From JAICNR01 sp035699465 (GTDB taxonomy: Bacteria; Gemmatimonadota; Gemmatimonadetes; JACCXV01; JAHWKZ01): 16,987 nucleotides of DNA. Both the position numbers and the translations under genes were made by a program. The DNA lies in contig DASSPT010000109.1 of the NCBI GenBank assembly GCA_035699465.1, positions 1 through 16,987 on the forward strand. The letters are read 5' to 3'. Positions 1 through 8,831 of this stretch are shown here, one piece after another. Numbering within the stretch: position 1 is the first letter of the stretch; the number at the start of each line of letters is the position of its first letter. Under the pieces are notes generated by a model. The model was given only the letters and a program-made list of their open reading frames with translations. It was not told the DNA's origin and ran no database searches.

Positions 1-125
1 TCCAGCCCGCGGGCGACGTTTTCTTCCTTGTGCGGGCCCGCGTGCTGCTGGATCAGTGCGATCCGGATGCCGCTTTCCGTTTCAGGCCGCGAGGCGACCC
101 GCCCCGCGCGCCCGGCGTCAATCAT
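1..125 (-). CDS. Carbon-nitrogen hydrolase (nitrilase superfamily), N-terminal fragment
   Basis: Only the first 41 codons are in the window; the gene runs off the left edge. After a polar 19-residue leader, the translation reads IRIALIQQHAGPHKEENVAR. This looks like the first strand and helix of nitrilase-superfamily amidases, where an ALIQ strand is followed by KExN and a helix; N-carbamoylputrescine amidase is the closest type I can recall. The catalytic Glu-Lys-Cys triad would lie outside the window, so activity and substrate cannot be judged. The ATG at 125 lies inside the last codons of the upstream receiver gene, whose stop is at 120-118, so the two overlap by 8 bp and are probably cotranscribed and translationally coupled. 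The family call rests on this short stretch only. Confidence 0.55.
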   Translation of the reverse strand, partial: MIDAGRAGRVASRPETESGIRIALIQQHAGPHKEENVARGL

Positions 126-561
126 GCCGGGGCAGCTTCACGCACTGGAACCAGAACGTCTCGATCTCGCGGACGACCTTCTCGAACTGGTCGAAGTCGA
201 CGGGCTTGGCGATGTAGCAGTTGGCATGGTCCTCGTAGCAGAGATTGATGTCCGCCTCGGCGGTGGACGTCGTCAGGATGATCACCGGTATTCCCCTGAG
301 CTCGGGATCTTCCTTGATCTCCCTGAGGACCTTGTGGCCGTGCTTGCGGGGCAGGTTCAGGTCCAGCAGCACCAGATCGGGCCGCGGAGAGGTCGCGTAG
401 GGTCCCTCCTGGCGCAGGAACGCCATGGCCTGGATCCCGTCTTCGACGACGTGGATCTGGGTCTCCGCGTTGCTCCGCCGAAACGCCACCTGGGTAAGGT
501 AGACGTCGGACGGATTGTCCTCCACGAGGAGGACGTCACCCGGGCGCGCATTGGTGGTCAT
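118..561 (-). CDS. Stand-alone response regulator receiver protein (Rcp1-like)
   Basis: A 147-residue single-domain receiver with no output domain. Seen: acidic pair E14-D15 (LLVEDNPSD), phosphoacceptor D67 in LVLLDLNLPRKHG, switch residue T97 in VIILTTS, and K119 in YIAKPVD. The C-terminal FEKVVREIETFW and the YxxxANxYxxKPVD pattern are those of Rcp1-type regulators, which serve bacteriophytochromes and other hybrid kinases by phosphotransfer and protein contact rather than by DNA binding. I chose the ATG at 561 because homology starts a few residues later (GDVLLVEDN). The frame stays open upstream, but that extension is not receiver-like and runs into the ppsA leader. No Shine-Dalgarno is obvious. 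No histidine kinase is in the window, so the partner is elsewhere. The gene overlaps the downstream hydrolase by 8 bp and is divergent from ppsA. Confidence 0.93.
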   Translation of the reverse strand: MTTNARPGDVLLVEDNPSDVYLTQVAFRRSNAETQIHVVEDGIQAMAFLRQEGPYATSPRPDLVLLDLNLPRKHGHKVLREIKEDPELRGIPVIILTTSTAEADINLCYEDHANCYIAKPVDFDQFEKVVREIETFWFQCVKLPRHD

Positions 562-706
562 GGAAACGGGAAAGATAGGGAATTCCGGACTATTCGTGTA
601 GTAGACCCGGATACAGATAGACGGCGCACGCCCTTTTTTACGGGATTTCGGCCCTTTTGTTGCATAGTTTCCCCCGACGCCACGGGCAAAACCAACGGGG
701 GGCGAC
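562..706. promoter_or_regulatory. Divergent intergenic region between receiver gene and ppsA
   Basis: These 145 bp separate two divergent genes and must carry the promoter of at least one. The stretch is less G+C-rich than its surroundings, with a T6 run at 634-639. A GGGGGG run at 697-702, four bases before the ppsA ATG, may serve as its ribosome binding site. I found no -35/-10 pair with good hexamers and a 16-18 bp spacer on either strand, so no exact promoter is assigned. Confidence 0.4.
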
Positions 707-3105
<2,399 letters not shown>

Positions 3106-3109
<4 letters not shown>

Positions 3110-4071
3110 GCGGGCTGGCGATCGGGTACGAGGACGTTCTGGCCGCGCGCCGGAGCATCCGTTCCCACATCCACCGCACTCCCGTCATGACCTCGCGGCT
3201 CGTCGACGATGAGGCGGGGATCCGCCTCTTCTTCAAGTGCGAGAACTTCCAGCGCGCGGGCGCGTTCAAGGCCCGCGGGGCGTTCAATAAGCTTCTCTCG
3301 CTGAGCGAGATGGAGCGAGCGCGCGGCGTGGTCGCGTTCTCGAGCGGAAACCATGCGCAGGCCGTGGCGCTGGCCGCCGGCACGCTGAGTGTGGACGCGA
3401 CGATCGTCATGCCGAAGGACGCGCCGCGCTCGAAGCTCGAGGCGACACGGAACTACGGGGCCAAGGTCGTCGAGTACGACCGCCGGGCCGAGAACCGCGA
3501 CCTGATCGCGCAGGAGATCGCCGAGAAGGAGGGCCGCGTCCTCGTCCCGCCGTACGACGACCCGTGGATCATGGCGGGTCAGGGCACCGCGGCGCTCGAG
3601 CTCCTGGAGGACGTGCCGGACCTGGACGCGGTCGTGGCCCCGGTCGGGGGTGGCGGACTGCTCGCCGGGACTGCCACGGCGCTCGACGGCGCGGCTCCCC
3701 GCGTGCTCGCCTTCGGGGCCGAGCCCGCCGGGGCCGACGACACAGCCCGCTCGCTGGAAACGGGGGAGCGCGTCCGGATCGACTCTCCCGACACGATCGC
3801 CGACGGCGCCCGGGTGGAGATCCCGGGCGAGAAGACGTTTCCCGTTCTCATGGAGCTCGCCGAAGCGGTGGTCCGGGTTCCGGACGAGGCCCTCGTCCAC
3901 GCCATGCGGCTCCTCCTCACGCGGATGAAGATCCTCGTCGAGCCCACCGGCGCGTTGGGCGCCGCGGCCGCGCTGGAGGGACTGCTGCCCGACGATGTGG
4001 AGCGGGTGGGGGTGATACTCTCGGGCGGCAACGTGGACCCGACCACTCTCGCTGAGCTCATCGCGCTCTAA
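3106..4071 (+). CDS. PLP-dependent threonine/serine dehydratase, serine racemase-like (fold type II)
   Basis: A 321-residue single-domain enzyme without the C-terminal ACT-like domain of biosynthetic IlvA. Seen: the PLP lysine K55 in GAFKARGA, the substrate loop SSGNHAQ at 79-85, the glycine-rich phosphate loop GGGG at 181-184, and SGGN near the C-terminus. E206, A210 and D212 in AEPAGADD reproduce the E-x3-A-x-D metal site of serine racemase and hydroxyaspartate dehydratase. Likely reactions are alpha,beta-elimination of L-serine or L-threonine to pyruvate or 2-oxobutyrate plus ammonia; racemase or 3-hydroxyaspartate activity is also possible. The start is TTG at 3106, overlapping the ppsA stop by 4 bp (TTGA). 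The next in-frame ATG (3187) would delete the conserved first helix (DVLAARRSIRSHIHRTPV), so TTG is preferred. Translational coupling to ppsA fits a serine-to-pyruvate-to-PEP route. Confidence 0.92.
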
Positions 4072-4121
4072 GAGTCGCCTTTCGGCAGAGCGGAATGCCG
4101 CTTCCGTTGCATAGAAAGGCC

Positions 4122-4144
4122 TTGTTGTCCGATATGAGCAACAG
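4122..4144. promoter_or_regulatory. Operator-like inverted repeat O1 upstream of the AbiE-like module
   Basis: Left arm TTGTTGT (4122-4128), 9-bp spacer, right arm GCAACAG (4138-4144). It aligns with the second site at 4190-4212 at an offset of exactly 68 bp; the two share a perfect 14-base direct repeat (ATATGAGCAACAGG at 4132-4145 and 4200-4213). The left arm is a degenerate version of CTGTTGC in the second site. It is probably a binding site for the winged-helix protein encoded immediately downstream. Confidence 0.5.
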
Positions 4145-4153
4145 GTCAAATCT

Positions 4154-4178
4154 GCAACAATGCCTTGACAAGTGTTGC
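4154..4178. promoter_or_regulatory. Outward-facing GCAACA/TGTTGC pair flanking the -35 box
   Basis: GCAACA at 4154-4159 and TGTTGC at 4173-4178 form an inverted pair, in the opposite arrangement to the two main operators, with TTGACA (4165-4170) between them. Together with the sites at 4122-4144 and 4190-4212, this gives five exact copies of the hexamer or its complement in 74 bp. The arrangement suggests occupancy would cover the -35 region. Confidence 0.35.
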
Positions 4179-4193
4179 TTGCTTGGCTACTGT
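4165..4193 (+). promoter_or_regulatory. Candidate sigma-70-type promoter of the AbiE-like module
   Basis: A perfect -35 hexamer TTGACA (4165-4170), a 17-bp spacer, then TACTGT (4188-4193), a weak -10 with T, A and T at positions 1, 2 and 6. Transcription would begin near 4200, only a couple of bases before the ATG at 4202, giving a leaderless or nearly leaderless mRNA; no Shine-Dalgarno precedes that ATG, which is consistent. The perfect -35 is unusual for this window. Confidence 0.45.
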
Positions 4194-4212
4194 TGCACTA
4201 TATGAGCAACAG
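4190..4212. promoter_or_regulatory. Operator-like inverted repeat O2 spanning the start codon
   Basis: Arms CTGTTGC (4190-4196) and GCAACAG (4206-4212) are perfect 7-base inverted repeats around a 9-bp spacer containing the ATG (4202-4204). The site overlaps the proposed -10 and start site, where a bound repressor would block transcription. AbiEi proteins are known to repress their own promoter through inverted repeats, so autoregulation by the next gene is the natural model. No binding data can be seen from sequence. Confidence 0.55.
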
Positions 4213-5278
4213 GCCTACCCCATACAACACCCTCCTTCGAAATGCGCTTAAGCAGCTGGAATCTCGACTGCCAAACGGGTGGACTCTGTCTCAAGAGAAT
4301 AGTAGTGAGTACCAACTGAAAGAGTACACGCCCGACGCCCTCCTAAAGATCTGCGCACCGGATCGATCCTGTGCCACCCTTCTGGTGGAGGTCAAGAACC
4401 GACTCACCACGAAGCAAGCAGCCGATTGGGGATCCCGCCTTCCCGGGAGGTCTGATGGTATCGATGCGGGGGGTGTCCTGATGATAACCCGCTACCTGAC
4501 CCCTTTGGCTCGAGAGCGATTGAGCCAGGCCGGAATCTCCTACATGGACTTGACGGGCAACGCGCGCATAACTGTTGATCGGCCGGCCATTCTGATCGAA
4601 ACCAAGGGCCTGGACAAAGACCCGGACCCTCTTCCTCGATCGATCAAGTCTCTAAAAGGTACTAAAGCGGCTAGGATCGTCAGAGCCTTGTGTGACTGGA
4701 AGCCTCCCGTCGGAGTCCGGCAAATAGCCCGACGCGCGAATACTGATCCTGGGTATACCAGCCGAATACTGGGCTTTCTCCAAGACGAGGACGTATTGCG
4801 TCGAAACTCAGCTGGAGAAGTCGTAGAGATAAGATTGAAAGAGTTGCTGCTACGCTGGACGCAGGATTATCAAGCGACTGAGACGAATTCTGTGTCGACC
4901 TATGTAGCTCCTCGTGGCCTGGAAGCATTCACTGCGGCCTTGAAGGACTACGAGGGCCAATGGGCCTTGACCGGATCGCTAGCCGTGCCCCCCTCCGTGT
5001 CCAGAGCGCCGTCTCGCCTGGCGACCTGCTACGTTGACGATTCCAATCGCGCCGCCAAACGGACAGACATCCGCCCAACCGAGAGCGGCACGAATGTCCT
5101 TCTGCTTGAACCATTCGACAGTGTTGTCTGGCAACGTGGGCGTACCGAGCAGGGCCTGAACTATGTGGCGCTAAGCCAATGCGCCGCTGATCTGCTCACT
5201 GGTACAGGTCGTCAGCCTGCCGAAGCGGAAGAACTCATGAAATGGATGGCGGACAACGAAGATGTCTGGCGAGCTTGA
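4202..5278 (+). CDS. AbiEi-like antitoxin/regulator with PD-(D/E)xK nuclease-like N-terminus
   Basis: A 358-residue protein in three parts. Residues 1-135 look like a restriction-endonuclease fold: D45 in YTPDALL, E63-V64-K65 in LLVEVKN and the hydrophobic strand GGVLMITRYL make a plausible PD-(D/E)xK signature, followed by GISYMDLTGNARITVD. Residues about 153-215 are a winged helix (KAARIVRALCDW, then VRQIARRANTDPGYTSRIL). Residues about 250-350 (WALTGSL, ATCYVDD, GTNVLLLEPFDSVVW, AEAEELMKWM) resemble the C-terminal domain of AbiEi antitoxins. I prefer the ATG at 4202 because GTG at 4172 lies inside the proposed promoter. It overlaps the nucleotidyltransferase gene by 17 bp, the order antitoxin then toxin seen in AbiE systems. 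G+C is clearly below that of its neighbours. The AbiE-like assignment is family inference; whether the nuclease-like domain is active is unknown. Confidence 0.7.
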   Translation: MSNRPTPYNTLLRNALKQLESRLPNGWTLSQENSSEYQLKEYTPDALLKICAPDRSCATLLVEVKNRLTTKQAADWGSRLPGRSDGIDAGGVLMITRYLTPLARERLSQAGISYMDLTGNARITVDRPAILIETKGLDKDPDPLPRSIKSLKGTKAARIVRALCDWKPPVGVRQIARRANTDPGYTSRILGFLQDEDVLRRNSAGEVVEIRLKELLLRWTQDYQATETNSVSTYVAPRGLEAFTAALKDYEGQWALTGSLAVPPSVSRAPSRLATCYVDDSNRAAKRTDIRPTESGTNVLLLEPFDSVVWQRGRTEQGLNYVALSQCAADLLTGTGRQPAEAEELMKWMADNEDVWRA

Positions 5279-6083
5279 TCCTCTTTATGTAATCGCCCGC
5301 AAAGTTCTCCTCGATGCTTTGGATGCAGTAGAACCTCACCTGGATGCTTTTGTTCTTGTCGGAGCGCAGGCCGTATATGCGCGTACAGGGGAGGCAGACT
5401 TGGCAGTCGCACCATTTACGACAGACAGCGACCTAGCCATCGATCCTTCACGTCTCGGAAGCGAGCCACTGCTCGAGTCGATGCTCGAAGGAGCCGGATT
5501 CGTCCAAGCTGATCTTGTGGGAGTGTGGAATCGATCGATTGAGAATCACGACGGGCTTCGAGTTGCGGTGGACCTACTTGTCCCTGAGTCCCTGGGCGGC
5601 GGCGGTCGCCGAGGAGCCCGGATCCCGCCACATGGACGTCATGTTGCCCGGAAGGTTTCGGGCCTGGAGGGGGCCCTGGTGGACAAGGACGCCATGGATC
5701 TCGCTGCGCTCGACGTCGCTGACTCGAGGCGATACCGAATCGACATCGCCGGGCCTGCAGCGCTAATCGTGGCAAAGATTCATAAGATTCATGACCGACT
5801 TTCATCAAGCGGGCGGCTAATCGATAAGGACGCTCTTGATGTATATCGGCTCCTTCGAGGGAGCCGGACGGAGGAGCTCGTCCGGCGATTTCGTATGTTG
5901 AGGGGAACCGAGCTATCAGGTGCAGCTACTTCTTTCGCAGTGGATCAGCTTCCGTCTCTCTTTGGTCACTCGCGCGCTCCGGGGACACTTATGGCTGTGC
6001 GGGCTGCTGGTCCCTTGGCTGATGAAGATACACTCGCTGCATCGCTAGCTATCTTGACAGTGGATCTATTGAAGGAGCTCTGA
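5262..6083 (+). CDS. AbiEii/AbiGii-type nucleotidyltransferase, putative toxin
   Basis: A 273-residue cytoplasmic protein with a polymerase-beta-type nucleotidyltransferase core: FVLVGAQAVYARTG (G34-A35), the metal-binding pair D55 and D57 in TTDSDLAID, and a third acid D104 in VAVDLLVPES. The C-terminal half carries VAKIHKIHDR (K172, K175) and DKDALDVYRLLR (188-199), which resemble the Lys and D-x-x-D positions of AbiEii proteins. Characterised relatives (AbiEii, MenT) are toxins that transfer nucleotides, in MenT3 to tRNA ends; the target here is unknown. The ATG at 5262 overlaps the upstream gene by 17 bp and homology begins within about 25 residues, so translational coupling is likely. 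All three acids are present, so the enzyme looks intact. A short central stretch is much richer in G+C than the rest of the gene. Confidence 0.75.
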   Translation: MSGELDPLYVIARKVLLDALDAVEPHLDAFVLVGAQAVYARTGEADLAVAPFTTDSDLAIDPSRLGSEPLLESMLEGAGFVQADLVGVWNRSIENHDGLRVAVDLLVPESLGGGGRRGARIPPHGRHVARKVSGLEGALVDKDAMDLAALDVADSRRYRIDIAGPAALIVAKIHKIHDRLSSSGRLIDKDALDVYRLLRGSRTEELVRRFRMLRGTELSGAATSFAVDQLPSLFGHSRAPGTLMAVRAAGPLADEDTLAASLAILTVDLLKEL

Positions 6084-6116
6084 ACAAACGATCCTATAGG
6101 TTGAGTTTCAAGAGCC

Positions 6117-7274
6117 TTACTGCACGCCCACGGGGCGCGTGTCGCGGAACTCGACCGCGGTTCCCGGCCCGACCTCGCCCGCCAGCAGGACCGCGTTCCA
6201 GTTCGTGAGCCGCACGCAGCCGGAGGAGCTGGCATAGCCGATCGTCGCGGGATCGCGGGTGCCGTGGATCCCGTAATGGAGCTGCGACAGCTTGATCCAG
6301 ACGTTCCCGACGAGGTTGTTCGGCCCGGGCGGCAGGTGGGTGTCCGGCTGGGTGTCGTCGACCCCGGCCAGGAGCCAGGGCTGGTAGTGAAACCACGGGT
6401 CGAGATGGACGCCGACGACGGAGAGCTCGCCGAGCGGAGAGGGATCGTACTGCGAGCCGAGCGTGGTCGGGAAGTGATACAGGATGCGGCCGTCGGCGTC
6501 GAGCGCATGGACATAGGAGCCGAGCCCGGAGACCACGACGCGGTCCACGGGCCGGCCGGGGGACGGGGCGCCCTCGACGGCGGGCGCCATGATGGCGTCG
6601 CCGGCGGTTAGAGCGCTCAGATCCACGCCGGGATTGAGATCCTCGAGCACCTCGATCGACGTGTGGAAGCGCTCGGCCAGCTTCTCCCCCAGCGACTCGT
6701 AGCACAGGCAGTCGAGCGCCGCCTGACGGTACACGCTCGCGGGGATGGGAGTGAACGGCCCCGCAACGTCATCCTCGTCGAGGACGTGCCGGATCACGGT
6801 CTCGCCCGGCTCTCCCGCGGCGACCCGCAGGAGCTCGAACGTCAGCGAGTCGACGGCGCCGGTCGGCTCCAACCCTCGGGAGACCTGGAACCACCACACC
6901 GACTTCTCGGTGTTCTTTCCCCACCGCCCGTCGATGACGCCGGGAAAGAACCGCGCGCGGTCGAGGAGCGTCTGGACGCGAAGCACCTCGCCGGCGTCGC
7001 GCCTGCGGCCCATCTCCAGCCACTCGGCGGGTATCACGATCGTGTCCAGCGGGAACTCGCGCGGAGCGGGCGGCGGCCCGAGCTTGACCGCCGTGCGCCA
7101 GGAGTCGTCCAGGCGTCCGGCCTCGAGCTCCGCGTCCGTCAGCGTGTCCGCGGGATCCCAGGCGACCTCCGCGCTCTCGGCGTCGGGAGGGGGCTCGCGC
7201 GGACCCTCGGGCGCGCATGCGGCGGCGAGCGCGAGGAGGATCGCGACGGTGGGGAGGGTTCGATGGCCGGGCAC
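6117..7274 (-). CDS. L,D-transpeptidase (YkuD) lipoprotein, second of a tandem pair
   Basis: A 385-residue envelope protein. The N-terminus has a short hydrophobic stretch ending in the lipobox-like LAAAC, so C20 is probably lipidated. Residues about 95-150 form a peptidoglycan-binding-1-like domain (VQTLLDRARFFPGVIDGRWG, NTEKSVWWFQ). Residues about 189-232 are LysM-like and open with a CLCY motif. Residues 245-380 are the YkuD catalytic domain, with H337 in HYGIHGT and the nucleophile C353 in SSSGCVRLTNW. Such enzymes form 3-3 crosslinks in peptidoglycan or attach proteins to it by transfer to a meso-diaminopimelate side chain; the substrate cannot be told. The start is GTG at 7274, 12 bp after the in-frame stop of the upstream paralogue. 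There is no Shine-Dalgarno, so translation probably depends on the upstream gene. Its 3' end lies 33 bp from the end of the AbiE-like module. Confidence 0.92.
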   Translation of the reverse strand: MPGHRTLPTVAILLALAAACAPEGPREPPPDAESAEVAWDPADTLTDAELEAGRLDDSWRTAVKLGPPPAPREFPLDTIVIPAEWLEMGRRRDAGEVLRVQTLLDRARFFPGVIDGRWGKNTEKSVWWFQVSRGLEPTGAVDSLTFELLRVAAGEPGETVIRHVLDEDDVAGPFTPIPASVYRQAALDCLCYESLGEKLAERFHTSIEVLEDLNPGVDLSALTAGDAIMAPAVEGAPSPGRPVDRVVVSGLGSYVHALDADGRILYHFPTTLGSQYDPSPLGELSVVGVHLDPWFHYQPWLLAGVDDTQPDTHLPPGPNNLVGNVWIKLSQLHYGIHGTRDPATIGYASSSGCVRLTNWNAVLLAGEVGPGTAVEFRDTRPVGVQ

Positions 7275-7286
7275 GAAGCCCGGAAT

Positions 7287-8735
7287 CTAACGCCCCGATC
7301 CGACTCCGTCCGCAGTGGCGGGTCGCCCCTCGCGGTTCGATGCGACCGGAGCTTCCCCCGAGCCGATGTCGCGGAAGACGACCGGAACCCCCGCGCGCAC
7401 GCGCTCGGCCAGGAAGCGCGCATCCCAGTTCGTGAGCCGCACACAGCCATGGGAGGTCGAGTACCCGATGGTGGCCGGCGCGTTGGTGCCGTGGATCCCG
7501 TAGTTGTCCTTCGACAGGCCTATCCAGACGACGCCGACGGGGCTGTTGGGACCCGGCGGGATGCGCTCGTCCTCCTCCGTGTCGGGCACCTCGTCGAAGA
7601 GCGCTGGCTGCCAGTGGAACCACGGGTCGAAAGCGACGGACTCGACGCGGAACTCTCCCGTCGGGGATGGTTGATACTTCGAGCCGACGGTGGTGGGGAA
7701 GTGGTAGAGGAGCCGGCCCTCCTCGTCGAGCGCGTGGAGATAGAAGCCGTCGATCGAGATCACGATCCGGGCGACCTCGCCGGCGCGAGACATGCCGGTG
7801 CGCGCGGCGCCCGCCGTCCCGGCGGGGCGGCCCGCTGTGTCCCTGGCGACCCCGGCCGTGTCGATCGTGGCGCTTCGCGCCCCGATGGAAGCCATGGCGG
7901 GCTGCTCGCCGTCGACGACGTTCGGCACGCGCAGGGAGTCGCCCGCCGAGAGCGAGTCGAGCGTCCGGCCGGGATTCAAGGATTCCAGCAGCTCCGGCGC
8001 CGCATGATACCGCTCCGCCACCTGCTCCAGCGCCGAGCCGTAGCACATGCACTCGAGCTCCGCCTGGGCATGGACGTCCCCGGGGATCTCGACGAACGGC
8101 CCGGCGACGTCCTCTTCGGTCAGCTGCACGGTACGCACGTAGCTCTCCGGCCGGCCGGCGAGCTCGACCAGCCGGACGAACGTGATCGAATCGACCACCC
8201 CGGTCGGATCCAGCCCCGAGGTGCGCTGCAGCCAGTACACGGCCTTGCGCGTGTTCTTGCCCCACTTGCCGTCCAGGATCCCCGGAGAGAAGGGCGAGCG
8301 GTCGAGGAGCACCTGGACGTAGAGCACCGAGGGTCCCTGGGCCTCCCCGGAGACGGGGAGCCGGACCGCGGGAAGGGCCGAGTCGGAGGCGGCCGGCGAC
8401 AGGCGCTCGAAATCGGCGTACGTCTCGGGGAACGACTCCACGATCTCGAGCGGCGGCAGGGTCAGGGGCTCGACCGCGACGGTGTCGAGATCCGCGAACC
8501 GGAGATCGCTCGTATCGGAGGTGACGGCCCTGAGCCATGTCGAATCGTGCCGGCCGAGCTCGATGTCTTCGAGCGAGAGCGGCGGCTCGTTGTTCCAGTA
8601 CGCGCTCGCTTCGCCCGGGTCGCCGTCGGCCTCGCCGATCGATATGGTCGGCTCCTCGGTCTCCCGCCCGTTGGTGCATGCGAAGAAGATCGCGATGATC
8701 GCCGCCAGCGCGGCGCGGATCCAGATCACTCGCAT
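7287..8735 (-). CDS. L,D-transpeptidase (YkuD) lipoprotein, first of a tandem pair
   Basis: A 482-residue paralogue of the downstream gene with the same architecture: lipobox-like FFAC with C20, a variable linker, a peptidoglycan-binding-1-like domain (about 137-192, with QVLLDRSPFSPGILDGKWGK), a LysM-like segment (about 229-271, opening with CMCY) and a YkuD domain (about 322-457) with H415 in NYGIHGT and nucleophile C431 in STSHGCVRLTNW. It is longer because of extra N-terminal sequence (about 30-130) and an Ala/Gly/Thr-rich linker at about 275-320 that the paralogue lacks. The ATG at 8735 is chosen over an earlier in-frame start at 8774 because it begins the lipoprotein signal directly (MRVIWIRAALAAIIAIFFAC) and has GGAGG six bases upstream. 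It probably acts in the periplasm on peptidoglycan, anchored to a membrane. Confidence 0.93.
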   Translation of the reverse strand: MRVIWIRAALAAIIAIFFACTNGRETEEPTISIGEADGDPGEASAYWNNEPPLSLEDIELGRHDSTWLRAVTSDTSDLRFADLDTVAVEPLTLPPLEIVESFPETYADFERLSPAASDSALPAVRLPVSGEAQGPSVLYVQVLLDRSPFSPGILDGKWGKNTRKAVYWLQRTSGLDPTGVVDSITFVRLVELAGRPESYVRTVQLTEEDVAGPFVEIPGDVHAQAELECMCYGSALEQVAERYHAAPELLESLNPGRTLDSLSAGDSLRVPNVVDGEQPAMASIGARSATIDTAGVARDTAGRPAGTAGAARTGMSRAGEVARIVISIDGFYLHALDEEGRLLYHFPTTVGSKYQPSPTGEFRVESVAFDPWFHWQPALFDEVPDTEEDERIPPGPNSPVGVVWIGLSKDNYGIHGTNAPATIGYSTSHGCVRLTNWDARFLAERVRAGVPVVFRDIGSGEAPVASNREGRPATADGVGSGR

Positions 8736-8741
8736 GACGCC

Positions 8742-8752
8742 CCTCCCCCTCC
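8742..8752 (-). promoter_or_regulatory. Ribosome binding site of the first L,D-transpeptidase gene
   Basis: On the minus strand two GGAGG cores (8752-8748 and 8746-8742) lie just before the ATG at 8735, the nearer with a 6-base spacer. This is the strongest Shine-Dalgarno in the window and supports the start at 8735 rather than 8774. Confidence 0.7.
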
Positions 8753-8831
8753 AGCGTTTACGGGCGGGGATCATCGGATCCCTCGGCCCACCGTCCCTCG
8801 ACGAGTATCGGAGAAGGGGAGACCGGCGACC

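Noticed and set aside
623..639. GGCG-CA-CGCC followed by T6 in the ppsA upstream region as a terminator
   Set aside because: The loop would be two bases unless the stem shrinks to three pairs, and no plus-strand gene lies upstream to terminate.
657..668. TTGTTGCATAG upstream of ppsA as another copy of the AbiE-like operator
   Set aside because: It shares only GTTGCATAG with 4106-4114 and lacks the inverted GCAACA partner; it is most likely coincidence.
4089..4102. Hairpin AGCGG-AATG-CCGCT just after the dehydratase gene, as a rho-independent terminator
   Set aside because: The stem is only five pairs and no T-run follows; it could form but is too weak to call a terminator.
6093..6111. CCTATAGG palindrome and TTGA-GTT-TCAA in the gap between the nucleotidyltransferase and transpeptidase genes
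   Set aside because: The arms are too short for a convincing terminator or operator in a 33-bp convergent gap.
4069..6120. Flanking direct repeats or att sites bounding the AbiE-like island
   Set aside because: Comparing both edges gives only a 5-base AAGAG match, which is chance. No integrase, transposase or tRNA is present, so the mode of insertion is not shown.
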